From NCBI GenBank assembly GCA_905221605.1, contig CAJNDS010002224.1:1294771-1358770 (forward strand): DNA of 64,000 bases, read 5' to 3'. Origin of the DNA: Symbiodinium natans. Taxonomy: Eukaryota; Sar; Dinophyceae; Suessiales; Symbiodiniaceae. A model generated the notes under the pieces. It was not told the DNA's origin. It saw only the letters and a program-made list of their open reading frames with translations, and made no database searches. Both the position numbers and the translations under genes were made by a program. Positions 54,701 to 64,000 of this stretch are shown here, one piece after another (position 1 is the first letter of the stretch; the number at the start of each line of letters is the position of its first letter).

Positions 54701-57524
54701 CAACTTCCTGAACCCTCTGCGTTCATTGGGGTTTCACGTCTCCCCCAATAAAAGGGTCGACTTTCCCGAGCCCCTGTACCTGTTCACTTCGCTATAGTTC
54801 CGGAACGGTTCTCGCCTCTTCGCAGATGTTGAAGAGCCAGTGTAGCAAGTCGGATATTAGTGCTGTGTAGGGATGAGGTTTTGAAAAATCCATTAATCTG
54901 CAACATTGTTGCCGCCTCATTGCAAGCGATTGCTGCCACTTCGCAAAGAGGCTTTTCAAATGATTGCGAAATGGCTCTCTTTCACGGTGGGTTCCGTTCG
55001 TATTGGAGCCTTGGCAACTCTTCAAAACTTTCTGGAACCAACGAAATATAACACCTCCATCCCCAACATGTTAGGACTGGGGGGTAGCTGGAGCTGCCAA
55101 TGCCTGACGTCCCACCAAGCTTCGCCATTCCGGCGTCTCACGTTGGCCAAGGTCAGGATGCACCAAGAAAGGAAAATGGTGCGTCGCGGGGTTTTGCTGG
55201 CCATTTAATTAATTTAACCTGGGTCTCAAGGCCAACCAGGCAAACCAAAGCATAAATGGAGACGGATATTGGCACATCAGCACCCGGGACCCTGCCTTCT
55301 TCTATTTACCAAAGTGGGGGATGTCCTTGACTTCTCACTCGTGCGCGTGTGTGTGCCTCGACCGTGCCTTTAAGACACTTGTTTAACGTCTCGCGCAGAG
55401 TCCACATACACTGAGAGAAAAAGGTCTCCTAGGCCTGCGCCTTGACCAGTGCAAGGGAAGCACATGTGGCCCTCATGTGGTCCTGCGAAGTTCATTGAGG
55501 ATTTGGTCTGCGCCCCTTTGGGGCCACCTTTCCCTCGGCGTAGCTTCCTCTTGCAGGGTTGGGTGGGGGCCTGGCGAACCCTGCCAGCCGCTCCCGCGGT
55601 GCAGCAACCGGTGAGCCTGGCGCGAGCGCCAAGGTTCCCAAGAAAGCAGGGTGTCAGCAGGTGAGAAGCCTGGGATGTTCGCCCGCATGTCACCCGCCCT
55701 TGGATTCCGCCCATCATCACCGGCAAAGGCCTGGCGCATTTCAAAAGCAGTGCATCACCTGAGAGCTAAACCCTAAACCCCTAAACCTAAAGCCTAAGTC
55801 CTGAACACCACTCCGTAGTCAGAGACACAGTCGAAAAGGCTGTGTACTTGGATTCCTTTCTGATGCACGTAGCTTCCGCAAGCCAAAGCTCGACCTAACT
55901 TGATGGCCATGAAGTTGCTGCGAGGCTTTCTCGGTTTTGAGCCCAATCTTCGGTGTCCACCCTTCTGCCGCGTCCGACTTCGGCCACACAGTGTGTGAGG
56001 CGTGATAGGTGACAGCAGAGCCTGGTAATCTGTGAGCTTTGCAGAGGACAGCACTCTTCGGCTGTGAATGCGCCCGATGGCAAACGTGAAGCTGGACTAG
56101 TGTGAGTCGCGCGCCAGTTGACTCCTTCGTCCTCCCTCCTCCCTCCTCCCCTCCTCTCCTCCCTCCTCCCTCCTTCCTCCTCCAGCATTTGCACCAGAGC
56201 CCCCATCCCCAGCACATGTGGACCTTCCTACGCACAAAAAGAGTCAAGAGCTCTTGGGGTAACTTTCTCTGTGCGACAGATGTTCCGGGCGTGAGATGGG
56301 GGCGAGCGCTCTCCCTCACACTCACTGCCTCCACTGCTGCGGCGGACAGCCAAGAGGACACAGCCCTAGCCGCTTCAGCTGCATCCAGGCGCAGATGCCG
56401 GCTCCGGGTACCACAGTGAGAGGTGCAGGCTGCGGCAGCTTCCGCGCGCACACAATTCTGCGCATCTGCAGCAGACGCCCTTGAGATCCGAGGTCTCATC
56501 CTGCCGTTCAACCTGTGCCAGGCGAGAAAAACAATGACGCAGCTGCGTCCCCCTGGTTCATAGTTCGCGTAGCCACGAGCGAAGCTTTCACCCATGCTCA
56601 TCAAGTGCGCTCAAAAGTGCGCTGCAGAAGTTGTGCCTGAAGCTTTGTGTCGGAGCATCCTTCGCTTCCTGCGAATGCTGTTTAGCAGTTTAGCAGGCGC
56701 TCTTTGCAGTTGCTGGTAGCTTTCGGGATTTCGGGGTCTGCTTTTCGGACGCAAGCGACTCGTGAGACTGTCTAGCTGGGGGTTTACGAAAATACGATAA
56801 AATAAGGGACCCCAAATATACTCCCGAAATAGTAGGATTCCCTCATAATCAGGACCCCTATTAGGTACCCGTAATTTCGGAACCTCTCAGAGAGTGACAG
56901 AACACAACGTGTGCACCATGTGAGAGGCCTATTCTTTTTTGCGACTTGTAAAAGCCCCGCCGTGGACGTCAACGCCACGCTTGTGCGGTTTAGGGGTTAG
57001 GGGTTAGGGGTTTAGGGTTTAGGGTTGAGGGTTTAGGGTTTAGGGTTTAGGGTTTCTTGTAGGAAACATGTGGGGGCTCAGGCGTCGTGGATCGCCTTTT
57101 AACCTGCGAGACACCCAAAGCTCCGAAGTGATCCTTTAGCTCCCGAAGACCTAAACCGTTTAGCCCCAAGCTACAGCTCTCAAAGCCCTAAGCCCCGCCT
57201 GTGACTTGACAGGATCTGGATTTTTGTTAGACAACAGGCTGAACATGTTCTGGATGCCTAAGGCCTAGGGCTGAAGTCAAGGTGTTGGGCCGTAAAAGTT
57301 TAGAGCATTGATGCCCAGGTACCGCAAGCTAGCCTGACGAATGTTATCTGGGTCAGGATAGGGCCCCTCAGGCAACCTTTGCTTCTAGACACTAAAGATC
57401 CTCAAAGCCCTTCGAGTGACCCTACGCAGCCCCAGGCCGTTCCATTGAATGCAGGCTTAGGTTGATGGCCATGTAGGGCTTCGAGGCGTAGCTGTTGGAG
57501 CCTGGAAGGGTGTTTCACGCAAAA

Positions 57525-57652
57525 TCCCCCTCGCCCCCTCGCCCCTCCCTCCCCTCCCCCCACCACCCTCCCCCCCCCCCCTCCCCCACCACCCTCCCCC
57601 CCCCCCCCTCCCCCCCCCCCCCCCCCGCCCCCCCCGCCCCTCCCCCCCCCAC
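57525..57652. repeat. C-rich tract
   Basis: Long runs of C broken by T or A (CCCCTCCCCCACC). The minus strand is G-rich and could form quadruplexes. Confidence 0.85.
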
Positions 57653-58207
57653 GCTGTCGATCATCATCGAGCCATAGACGATGCTGCTCACTTTGGTTGG
57701 AGACGAACAGTGACCATTCGTACCGGTATGCACAGAGTTTTCGACCCCCCCCTCTCCCTCACCCAAACCCATCGATGAAGCCTGCTTTCGGGGGGGAAGG
57801 GGGGGGGGGAACCATGAAAAATTTGAATTGTCCGTTTTTCTAAGTGTTTGCAGGACCCTCGCCTTCATGCACCTTTTGCATCATCTTTGTTTCTGTATCC
57901 CCTGCTTCCACACCCGCACATTGAGCTGGAGCAGAGACTGCCGCTCCGTGTAGAGTGCACTTGTCGGTAAGTACCGCGCCGGCTATGAGTCGCACAAAAT
58001 CACAGGGTGCTTGCATATCTGATCGAGAGAGAGTGCTCAAGACAGTCTTTCATTGGAAGCCTTCTCATAGATTTTCCCTGATCACAGCAAGATGAGCTCG
58101 CAGGCAGGGCGGGGGGGGGACGGCAGCGCTCCAACCGCCGCAATCTTGACTCGTAGAGATTCTTGTCAGTAACTGGCACTGTCTGCTAAACATGCTGCAC
58201 TTGCAAG

Positions 58208-59556
58208 GCCGGAGGACAGCGCAAGCCCGGCAAGACTCAGATGTGCTCCTTCTTCTTGAAGGGGCATTGTCAAAACGGTGAGAACTGCCGGTTCGCGCAC
58301 GGCCAGCGTGAGCTGGACGCCTCGAATGGTTCGCGCTCCGTAGCACCGAGCGCCGCGAGAGCTCCGAGCCAGACTCGTCCAACCAGTGCTGCACAGCACA
58401 AGACGCAGATGTGCTCCTTCTTCTTGAAGGGGCATTGTCAAAACGGCGAGAACTGCCGGTTCGCGCACGGCCAGCGTGAGCTGGACGCCTCGAATGGTTC
58501 GCGCTCCGTAGCACCGAGCGCCGCGAGAGCTCCGAGCCAGACTCGTCCAACCAGTGCTGCACAGCACAAGACGCAGATGTGCTCCTTCTTCTTGAAGGGG
58601 CATTGTCAAAACGGCGAGAACTGCCGGTTCGCGCACGGCCAGCATGAGCTGGACGCCTCGAATGGTGCGCGCACCGTAGCACCAAGCGCCGCGAGAGCTC
58701 CGAGCCAGACTCGTCCAACCAGTGCTGCACAGCACAAGACGCAGATGTGCTCCTTCTTCTTGAAGGGGCATTGTCATAACGGCGAGAACTGCCGGTTCGC
58801 GCACGGCCAGCATGAGCTGGACACCTCGAATGGTGTGCGCACCGTAGCACCGAGCGCCGCGAGAGCTCCGAGCCACACCTCAAACGGTGCGCGAACCGTA
58901 CCACCAGACGCTGCAGGTGTCACCCCACTGATCCCACACCAGACATCTGGAGCTCGCCCCAAAACCCGCATGTGCCCCTTCTTCCAGATGGGCCACTGCC
59001 AGAGCGGAAGGAACTGTAAATTGGCTCATGGTGTGCACGAAATGGATTCCTACCACCCAGATGCCATGGCTGCCACTCCCCGGAGTGCGGCCCAAGGCGC
59101 AAGCACCCCAAACACCCCAAGCACTGCCAGCGCCGCCAGCCGGCACAGTGACAACCAGGGTGGTCGGGCGGAGCAGCGACTGCCACCGGTGCCTCAGCTG
59201 AGTGCGTTTAGGGTTTCGAGTTCAGGGTTTCGGGTTTAGGGTTATATACCTCTGAGCAACCCCTGCTTGGAATCCTATGTGCGGTTGTACACATTGAGAT
59301 TTGGGTTTTGTAGGGTTCGGTGATGTGCACTGTGAGTTGCTCCCTAAACCCTAAACCCTAAACCCTAAACCCTAAACCCTAAACCCTAAACCCTAAACCC
59401 TAAACCCTAAACCCTAAACCCTAAACCCTAAACCCTAAACCCTAAACCCTAAACCCTAAACCCTATACAGAGAGCCTCGGTAGGCTCCCGGTTAGGAAAC
59501 GGCTGGTCCATGATTGTCCGAATTCACTTTCTCATTGTGCCCTTGTCATTCGGACC

Positions 59557-59637
<81 letters not shown>

Positions 59638-62611
59638 ACGCTCAACCCTCAACCCCTACACCCTAAACCCCTACACCCTCAACCCTCAACCCTAAACCCC
59701 TACACCTAAACCCCTACACCCTCAACCCTCAACCTTCAGCCCGAAACCAGACACCCAAACTTCTGAGGTGTGCCAGCACGGTGAGGATTGCACTCGAGCA
59801 GACTGTTGGTTCCACCACCCGGATGGCCGCAAGATCGACCAGGAGCGACCCTAAACCCTAAACCCTAAACCCTAAACCCTAAACCCTAAACCCTAAATCC
59901 TAAACCCTGAACCCTAAACCCTAAACCCTAAACCCTGAACCCCAAACCCGAAACCCCAAACCCTAACCCTAAACCCTAAACCCTAAACCCTAATCCTAAA
60001 CCCTAAACACTCAACCCAAAAAGCCTTGAGCTGACACCCGATGGCTCCGACAGCTTTATGGATGAGCTGTAGGCCCCCATACTACAAGCGCCAGTGACCC
60101 TAACCCTAAACCCCAAACCCTAAACCCTAAACCCCAAAACCCTAAACCCTAAACCCCAAAGCCCAAACCCTAACCCTAAGCCCCAAACCCTAAACCCTAA
60201 ACCCTCTTCTGTGAAAACCTAGACCAGGGCGACTCTCGAAAATTCCGCCGCCAGGATGCGATGGACGTCCGCGTGCGCGAAGCCATGGCTGGGCTGCCCA
60301 AAGCGAAGCACACGCTGCACCTCGGCCGAGAGCCCTAAACCCTAAACCCTAAACCCTAAACCCTAAACCCGAAACCCTAAACCCTAAACCCTAAACCCCA
60401 AACCCTAAACCCTAAGCCCTAAACCCTAAACCCTAAACCCTTTCTTCGGAAGTGTGCAGTCAGGCGGGACAGGTTGGGTTAAGTCAAACTTGGCCGTGAC
60501 CATTCGAGACACGGGCAAGAAGATCAACCAAGATTCATATGAGCAGTACAATTTGTGTGTTAATGTAATAACATTTTAAAATATTATAAGAATTTGATAT
60601 GTGACAATACCAATATAGTTTATATGGAAATATATAGCTAGTAATTTATTGGTATAATCATAATGCAATATAGCAGTATACAAATATCATGAATAATACA
60701 ATAGGCATACAAGTATAACAATATAGGAATACAACAAAACATTAAGCCCTGAACCCTTAACCCTTGACCCTGAACCTGAATCCCTTAACCCTGAACCCTT
60801 AACCCTAAACCCTAAACCCTAAACCCTAAACTCTAAACCCGCTTTTTTTTGCTTTCTCAGGAACCGCCTTCGCGAGGCCCGCTTCGGACACCAGGCCCTC
60901 GAGAAAAAGGCCAAGGAGCGCGCGCTCGGCCCAGGGTGGTCCTTGTGGTCGGGATTACTCTAGGGGTCTACTTTGGTTTCAAAGAGGGTTTAGGGTTTAG
61001 GGTTTAGGGTTTAGGGTTTAGGGTATGGGAGGAAAGCTGGAGGTCAGGCAGTTTAGGACGTGGAGAATGTAGGAGCCCCATCCTCACAGATCCCATCAGC
61101 TCTTACCCTAAACCCAAACCCTAAACCCTAAACCCTAAACCCTAAACCCTAAACCCTGAACCTAAACCCTAAACCCTAAACCCGAAACCCTAAACCCAAG
61201 ATGCGGATGGGAGCTCTCGCCCAGGTGCTGCAGCTCCGGATGGAAAGCTTGGAGGCCGCCTTGTCAGAGTGTTCGTGCAAAGTATAGGAGCTGTTCTGTG
61301 AAGTTTTTGGTAGGGTTTAGGGTTTAGGGTTTAGGGTTTAGGGTTTAGGGTTTAGGGTTTACGGTTTAGGGTTTAGGGTTTAGGGCTTAGGGCTTAGGGT
61401 TTAGGGTTTAGGGTTTCGGGGTAGCATCGGGATGAGTTGGGTTGCCGTGATCTTTTAGGGTTTAGGGTTCAGGGTATATATATATATAAATCAAATCAGC
61501 GTGCTATCTTATGGAAGTTCCTTCAGGAAAGATCACAGCTTGTTATCGTTTTGGTCGGGTGGCACCTGCACAGCATAGGAAGGATCATTTCGGGAAGCCT
61601 GGGCCCCACGCCCGAAGCCCCCTATAAATTGTGGCTTAGGGTTCAGGGATGAGGGCTGCTATTTGGGGGGTTTACGATTTTGGGGGTACCTTAGTGGGGT
61701 CCTTATTATAAGGGGATCCTGCTATTTTGGGGTTTTTTTCAGGCATCCCCATATTTTCGTAAACCCCCATATCAAGATGATGTTTTTTGCATAAGCCCCA
61801 GAGGCCCCTATGTTCCCCCTTATACAAACAGTCCTTAATAGGGATTATAATAGGGGGTACTCTAATAAGGACTCTTAGTATAAGGGGGAACATCCCAACC
61901 CTGAACCCTAAACCCTAAACCCGAAACCCTAAAGCCTAAACCCTAAACCCTAAACCCTAAACCTTAAACCCTAAACCTCAACTGCTCTTTTCGGCCGAGG
62001 CCCTCACCCCACAGGCACGCCGCGACAAGGCTGCCGAGGCGGAGGTGGCCACGGCAAAGGTCGATGAGTTGAGCGCGCAGCTCGCATGCTTCGACGAGGC
62101 CTAGCTTCAAGTTGAGCGTGTTGCTTCAGGGGTTTAGGGTTTAGGGTTTGGGGTTTAGGGTTTAGGGTTTGGGGTTTAGGGTTTAGGGTTTAGGGTTTGG
62201 GGTTTAGGGTTCAGGGTAGAGTGGTTCTTTTTTGCTAACGCCCCTGAGTTTGTGTTGAGCTTTGCAAGTGTTGGCATGTATCTGCTCCAGAGCGCAGGTG
62301 GGTTCTCAAAGTCATGGTCCCTGGCTGGGTCTCTCCCATAAGCCCTAAACCCTAACACCCTAAACCCTAACACCCTACACCCTAACACCGTAAACCCTAA
62401 ACCCTAAACCCTAAACCCTGAACCCTGAACCCTGAACCCTGAACCCTAAACCCGAAACCCTAAACCCTAAACCCTAAACCCCAAACCCTAAACCCCAAAC
62501 CCCCCCCCCCCCCGCCGTACTGGAGCCAAGGAGACCTGCAGCCAATGCATCCATCGGCTCTTGGAGCTATCTCGCAGTGCCGAGAGTTTGGGAGACATCG
62601 AGGAAGAATAG
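58208..62611 (+). CDS. multi-exon CCCH zinc-finger and coiled-coil protein
   Basis: Exons I can join: about 58208-59188, 59768-59847, 60024-60066, 60223-60331, 60861-60935, 61201-61281, 62015-62098 and 62531-62611 (TAG). The first encodes five CCCH fingers, the second a further CCCH-type finger (CQHGEDCTRADCWFHHPDGR), the third LELTPDGSDSFMDE and the fourth a basic stretch (QDAMDVRVREAMAGLPK). The last four encode a heptad-rich coiled coil (NRLREARFGHQALEKKAKER; MRMGALAQVLQLRMESLEAA; ARRDKAAEAEVATAKVDELS; CIHRLLELSRSAESLGDIEE). The last three exons are in phase 0 with each other. CCCH fingers usually bind RNA, so an RNA-processing role is plausible but inferred. The true 5' end is not visible: TAA lies in frame 17 codons before the first ATG at 58241, and an AG at 58207 suggests a spliced upstream exon. 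Confidence 0.68.
58241..58912 (+). repeat. coding tandem repeat, four units of 168 bp
   Basis: Units begin at 58241, 58409, 58577 and 58745. Substitutions are few, and several are shared between adjacent units. Confidence 0.9.
58241..59188 (+). CDS. first visible exon: five CCCH zinc fingers
   Basis: Each finger is C-x7-C-x5-C-x3-H, for example MCSFFLKGHCQNGENCRFAH. Four start at 58241, 58409, 58577 and 58745, exactly 168 bp apart and almost identical over the whole 56-residue unit, so the duplication is recent. The fifth, MCPFFQMGHCQSGRNCKLAH, starts at 58973 and is diverged, probably the ancestral one. Linkers are Ala/Ser/Thr-rich (SNGSRSVAPSAARAPSQTRP). The exon ends RLPP with a GT donor at 59189. 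Confidence 0.75.
59344..59465 (-). repeat. telomere-like array, CCCTAAA on plus
   Basis: About 17 perfect copies in the intron 59189-59767. Confidence 0.95.
59558..59740 (-). repeat. variant array, CCCTCAA
   Basis: About 18 copies of CCCTCAA, then CCCCTACA and CCCTAAA mixtures. It is a homogenised variant of the telomere-like unit. Confidence 0.9.
59848..60023 (-). repeat. intron composed almost wholly of CCCTAAA-type units
   Basis: The preceding exon ends DQER and the array starts within one base. The next exon (LELTPDGSDS) starts right after AAAAAG. Phases match if exactly this stretch is removed. Confidence 0.6.
60098..60205 (-). repeat. telomere-like array, CCCTAAA with CCCCAAA variants
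   Basis: Ends shortly before the acceptor-like CCTAG at 60222. Confidence 0.9.
60332..60440 (-). repeat. telomere-like array, CCCTAAA on plus
   Basis: Starts directly at the end of the open stretch 60223-60331. Confidence 0.93.
60540..60735. other. AT-rich segment within intron
   Basis: Strongly AT-rich, unlike its surroundings (AATATAGTTTATATGGAAAT and similar). No coding potential. It may be an inserted organellar or transposon fragment. Confidence 0.4.
60985..61198. repeat. opposed telomere-like arrays within one intron
   Basis: TTTAGGG at 60985-61025 near the 5' side and CCCTAAA at 61103-61198 ending two bases before the exon at 61201. Confidence 0.9.
61312..61415 (+). repeat. telomere-like array, TTTAGGG on plus
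   Basis: Near the 5' end of the intron 61282-62014. Its partner CCCTAAA array at 61902-61980 lies near the 3' end. Confidence 0.95.
61808..61897. mobile_element. MITE, family B, copy 3, inside an intron
   Basis: ATGTTCCCCCTTATACAAAC at the left end and TATAAGGGGGAACATCCC at the right end. It lies in the intron 61282-62014 of the CCCH gene, directly followed by CCCTAAA repeats. Confidence 0.75.
61902..61980 (-). repeat. telomere-like array, CCCTAAA on plus
   Basis: Starts at the end of the family B MITE and runs to within 35 bases of the acceptor at 62014. Confidence 0.93.
62132..62215 (+). repeat. telomere-like array, TTTAGGG and TTTGGGG
   Basis: Near the 5' end of the intron 62099-62530. 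Confidence 0.93.
62341..62500 (-). repeat. telomere-like array, CCCTAAA with variants
   Basis: Near the 3' end of the intron 62099-62530, ending in a poly-C run. Confidence 0.93.
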
Positions 62612-62756
62612 GGTTTAGGGTTTAGGGTTTAGGGTTTAGGGTTTAGGGTTTAGGGTTTAGGGTTTAGGGTTTAGGGTTTAGGGTTAGGGTTTAGGGTTTA
62701 GGGTTTTCGGGTTTCGGGTTTCGGGTTTAGGGTTGAGGGTTGAGGGTTTAGGGTTT
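62611..62756 (+). repeat. telomere-like array directly after the stop codon
   Basis: The TAG of the CCCH gene overlaps the first GGG of the array. It contains TTTCGGG variants. Confidence 0.95.
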
Positions 62757-62864
62757 GAAGCACATGGGGATCCTGCGGGAAAGGGTTGCCGGAGGTATGT
62801 GGAGGGAGGTGGGAGCTATTCGTCTCGTTCGGGGCGCAGTCATGAAGGTGTTGAGGTCACAATG

Positions 62865-63023
62865 GGTTCCCCTACTACCCCCCACTACACTCCCCCCGCG
62901 TAGGTTCCCCCCATAATTACCCATAATTAAACCCTAAACCCTAAACCCCAAACCCTAAAAATTAAGGCTATTTAAGGGGGGAACCCAGGGGGGGGGGGTA
63001 GTATAGAGGGGGGTAGTAGGGAA
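62865..63023. mobile_element. MITE-like palindrome with telomere-like units in the loop
   Basis: The left arm CCCCTACTACCCCCCACTAC and the right arm GTATAGAGGGGGGTAGTAGG are near-complementary. An inner pair GTTCCCCCC/GGGGGGAAC extends the stem. The loop contains three CCCTAAA-type units. Confidence 0.65.
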
Positions 63024-63065
63024 AGGCATGACTTTGGGGCTGAAGCTCGGCTGTTCCAGGAAGTG

Positions 63066-63126
63066 GAATTTTGGGTTTGGGGTTTGGGGTTTAGGGTTTA
63101 GGGTTTAGGGTTTAGGGTTTAGGGTC
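63066..63126 (+). repeat. telomere-like array, TTTAGGG on plus
   Basis: Starts as TTTGGGG, then TTTAGGG. Confidence 0.93.
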
Positions 63127-63397
63127 AGTCTCCGGGCCGGGGATTCGGAAGCCGCAAAAGCCACAAGCCCTATATCGACCTAAGCCCTATAAGCCTAGAA
63201 GCCCTTTCAACCCCCATAAACGCCATAAACCTTGCAAACTTAAACCTGCTGAACCTTATAAACCTATATATAAAGCACTATAAGCCCAGACACCCCTTAA
63301 AGCTCCTCTACTTGGAGGTTCATGGGGACTTATAACCACAATTGTAAACAAACAACTTAGGGGACTTGGGGGGGCTTATAAGTGCAGTTATAATTGG

Positions 63398-63604
63398 GAC
63401 CCTAAACCCTAAACCCTAAACCCTAAACCCTAAACCCTAAACCCTAAACCCTAAACCCTAAACCCTAAACCCTAAGCCCTAAACCCTAAACCCTAAACCC
63501 TAAACCCTAAACCCTAAACCCTAAACCCTAAACCCTAAACCCTAGACCCTAAACCCTAAACCCTAAACCCTAAACAGACCCTAAACCCTAAACCCTAAAC
63601 CCCA
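63398..63604 (-). repeat. telomere-like array, CCCTAAA on plus
   Basis: About 29 copies. It is flanked on both sides by related TTATAA(G/C)TGCAGTTATAATTGG-type sequence (63290-63395 and 63605-63670), also seen near 28168 and 49428. Confidence 0.95.
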
Positions 63605-63626
63605 ATGGGTGTATGCGGTTGCAGTT

Positions 63627-64000
63627 ATATTTGGGGTTCTAATTGGGCTTATAAGTACTCATGAACCTCCAGCTAATCCCTCTAAATCCTACAAACCCTA
63701 CGATGATCGCCCCCTCAGGAGGACGGCAGCCAGGAAGCCCGGTCATCGACCGGAAGCCAGGCGACAGGGTTTAGGGTTTAAGGGGTTAAGGGTTTGGAGT
63801 TTAGGGTTTTGGGAAAAGGGTTTGGAGTTTAGGGTTTAGGGTTTGAGTCGAACTTTCGCGGTGCTCACGCATGCCCGCCTCGGCCGCACCGCCTGCAGCA
63901 GGAAGCCCCGATGCCAACCCCCCCAAGCCATTTCAAACCCAAGGAGGCAACGAAGCAGCGTGGGGCCATGGCGGGGTACAGACATGGGAGCTCAGAACGA
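63627..64000. other. right edge, possible exons
   Basis: Two GC-rich stretches (63706-63765 and 63850-64000) flank a TTTAGGG array at 63767-63845, the same exon/array pattern as in the upstream genes. No motif recognised and the window ends inside the second. Confidence 0.3.

Larger units (their letters stand above)
48564..58207. other. no gene supported; low-copy and repeat DNA
   Basis: No family-like protein in any frame apart from the ABC-like relic at 49497-49575. The region holds short TTTAGGG clusters (49590-49645, 49725-49770, 52787-52827, 56985-57055), a poly-C run (49169-49192), three diverged tandem copies of a roughly 360-bp unit (50884-51700), a CCTCC tract (56128-56185) and a C-rich block (57525-57652). 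Confidence 0.4.

Noticed and set aside
58065-58904. Minus-strand Arg/Ser-rich open frames opposite the CCCH fingers
   Set aside because: Shadows of the 168-bp coding repeat; the plus frame has intact C-x7-C-x5-C-x3-H motifs in every unit.
59510-59695. Open frame of repeated Asn-Pro-Gln-Pro-Ser-Thr-Leu
   Set aside because: Translation of the CCCTCAA array, not a protein.
59344-63604. True chromosome end (telomere) at the right of the window
   Set aside because: Arrays occur in both orientations, are short, and are interrupted by coding exons; a real telomere would be one-sided and terminal.

Overview
The window looks like nuclear DNA of a dinoflagellate, most likely Suessiales or a Symbiodiniaceae-like lineage. 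The evidence is (i) many arrays of TTTAGGG/CCCTAAA, the telomere repeat reported for dinoflagellates, scattered internally in both orientations; (ii) genes cut into short GC-rich exons by introns with GT, GC and probably other 5' ends and an AG|G habit at the 3' end; (iii) short palindromic introner/MITE-like elements at intron ends; and (iv) a Ty1/copia polyprotein and a DEAQ-type helicase of kinds I associate with dinoflagellate genomes. The species cannot be named from sequence alone.

Layout. 1-3.6 kb: flank plus a frame-broken Merlin/ISXO2-type transposase (minus strand). 3.57-13.01 kb: one nearly intact Ty1/copia LTR retrotransposon on the minus strand, with 399/397-bp LTRs, a 5-bp target duplication CAATG, a tRNA primer site and a polypurine tract. 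It encodes Gag-protease, an unexplained internal ORF of about 464 codons, and integrase-RT-RNase H followed by an extra C-terminal domain resembling a cytosine-methyltransferase fold. 13.0-20.9 kb: the locus the copia element inserted into, a decayed minus-strand gene containing a superfamily 1 helicase, itself split by a 1.14-kb composite of two identical 233-bp MITEs. 20.8-23.6 kb: a plus-strand copia fragment, then AT-rich non-coding DNA with a complete MITE.

23.6-38.7 kb: a plus-strand multi-exon locus, either one long gene or two adjacent ones. Its first part encodes a secreted-looking protein with amphipathic and beta-rich segments. Its second part encodes tandem copies of a roughly 60-residue module with the core FGDxFIQxGxWR...HFxxSH...TAQIxRxDGTxHxGPRxDW. 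Introns carry telomere-like arrays, minisatellites, microsatellites and palindromic introner-like elements. 38.7-58.2 kb: no gene I can support; telomere-like arrays, a 1.25-kb AC microsatellite, local tandem duplications, C-rich tracts and one frameshifted ABC-transporter-like P-loop relic. 58.2-62.6 kb: a second plus-strand multi-exon gene encoding CCCH zinc fingers (four from a 168-bp tandem duplication) followed by a coiled coil; its introns are also built largely from telomere-like repeats. 62.6-64 kb: more arrays, a MITE and possible further exons.

The most unusual observation is the placement of the telomere-like DNA. It sits inside introns, most often as TTTAGGG just after an exon and CCCTAAA just before the next exon, so that many introns could fold back and bring their splice sites together. 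The second is the copia element with its methyltransferase-like domain and extra ORF.
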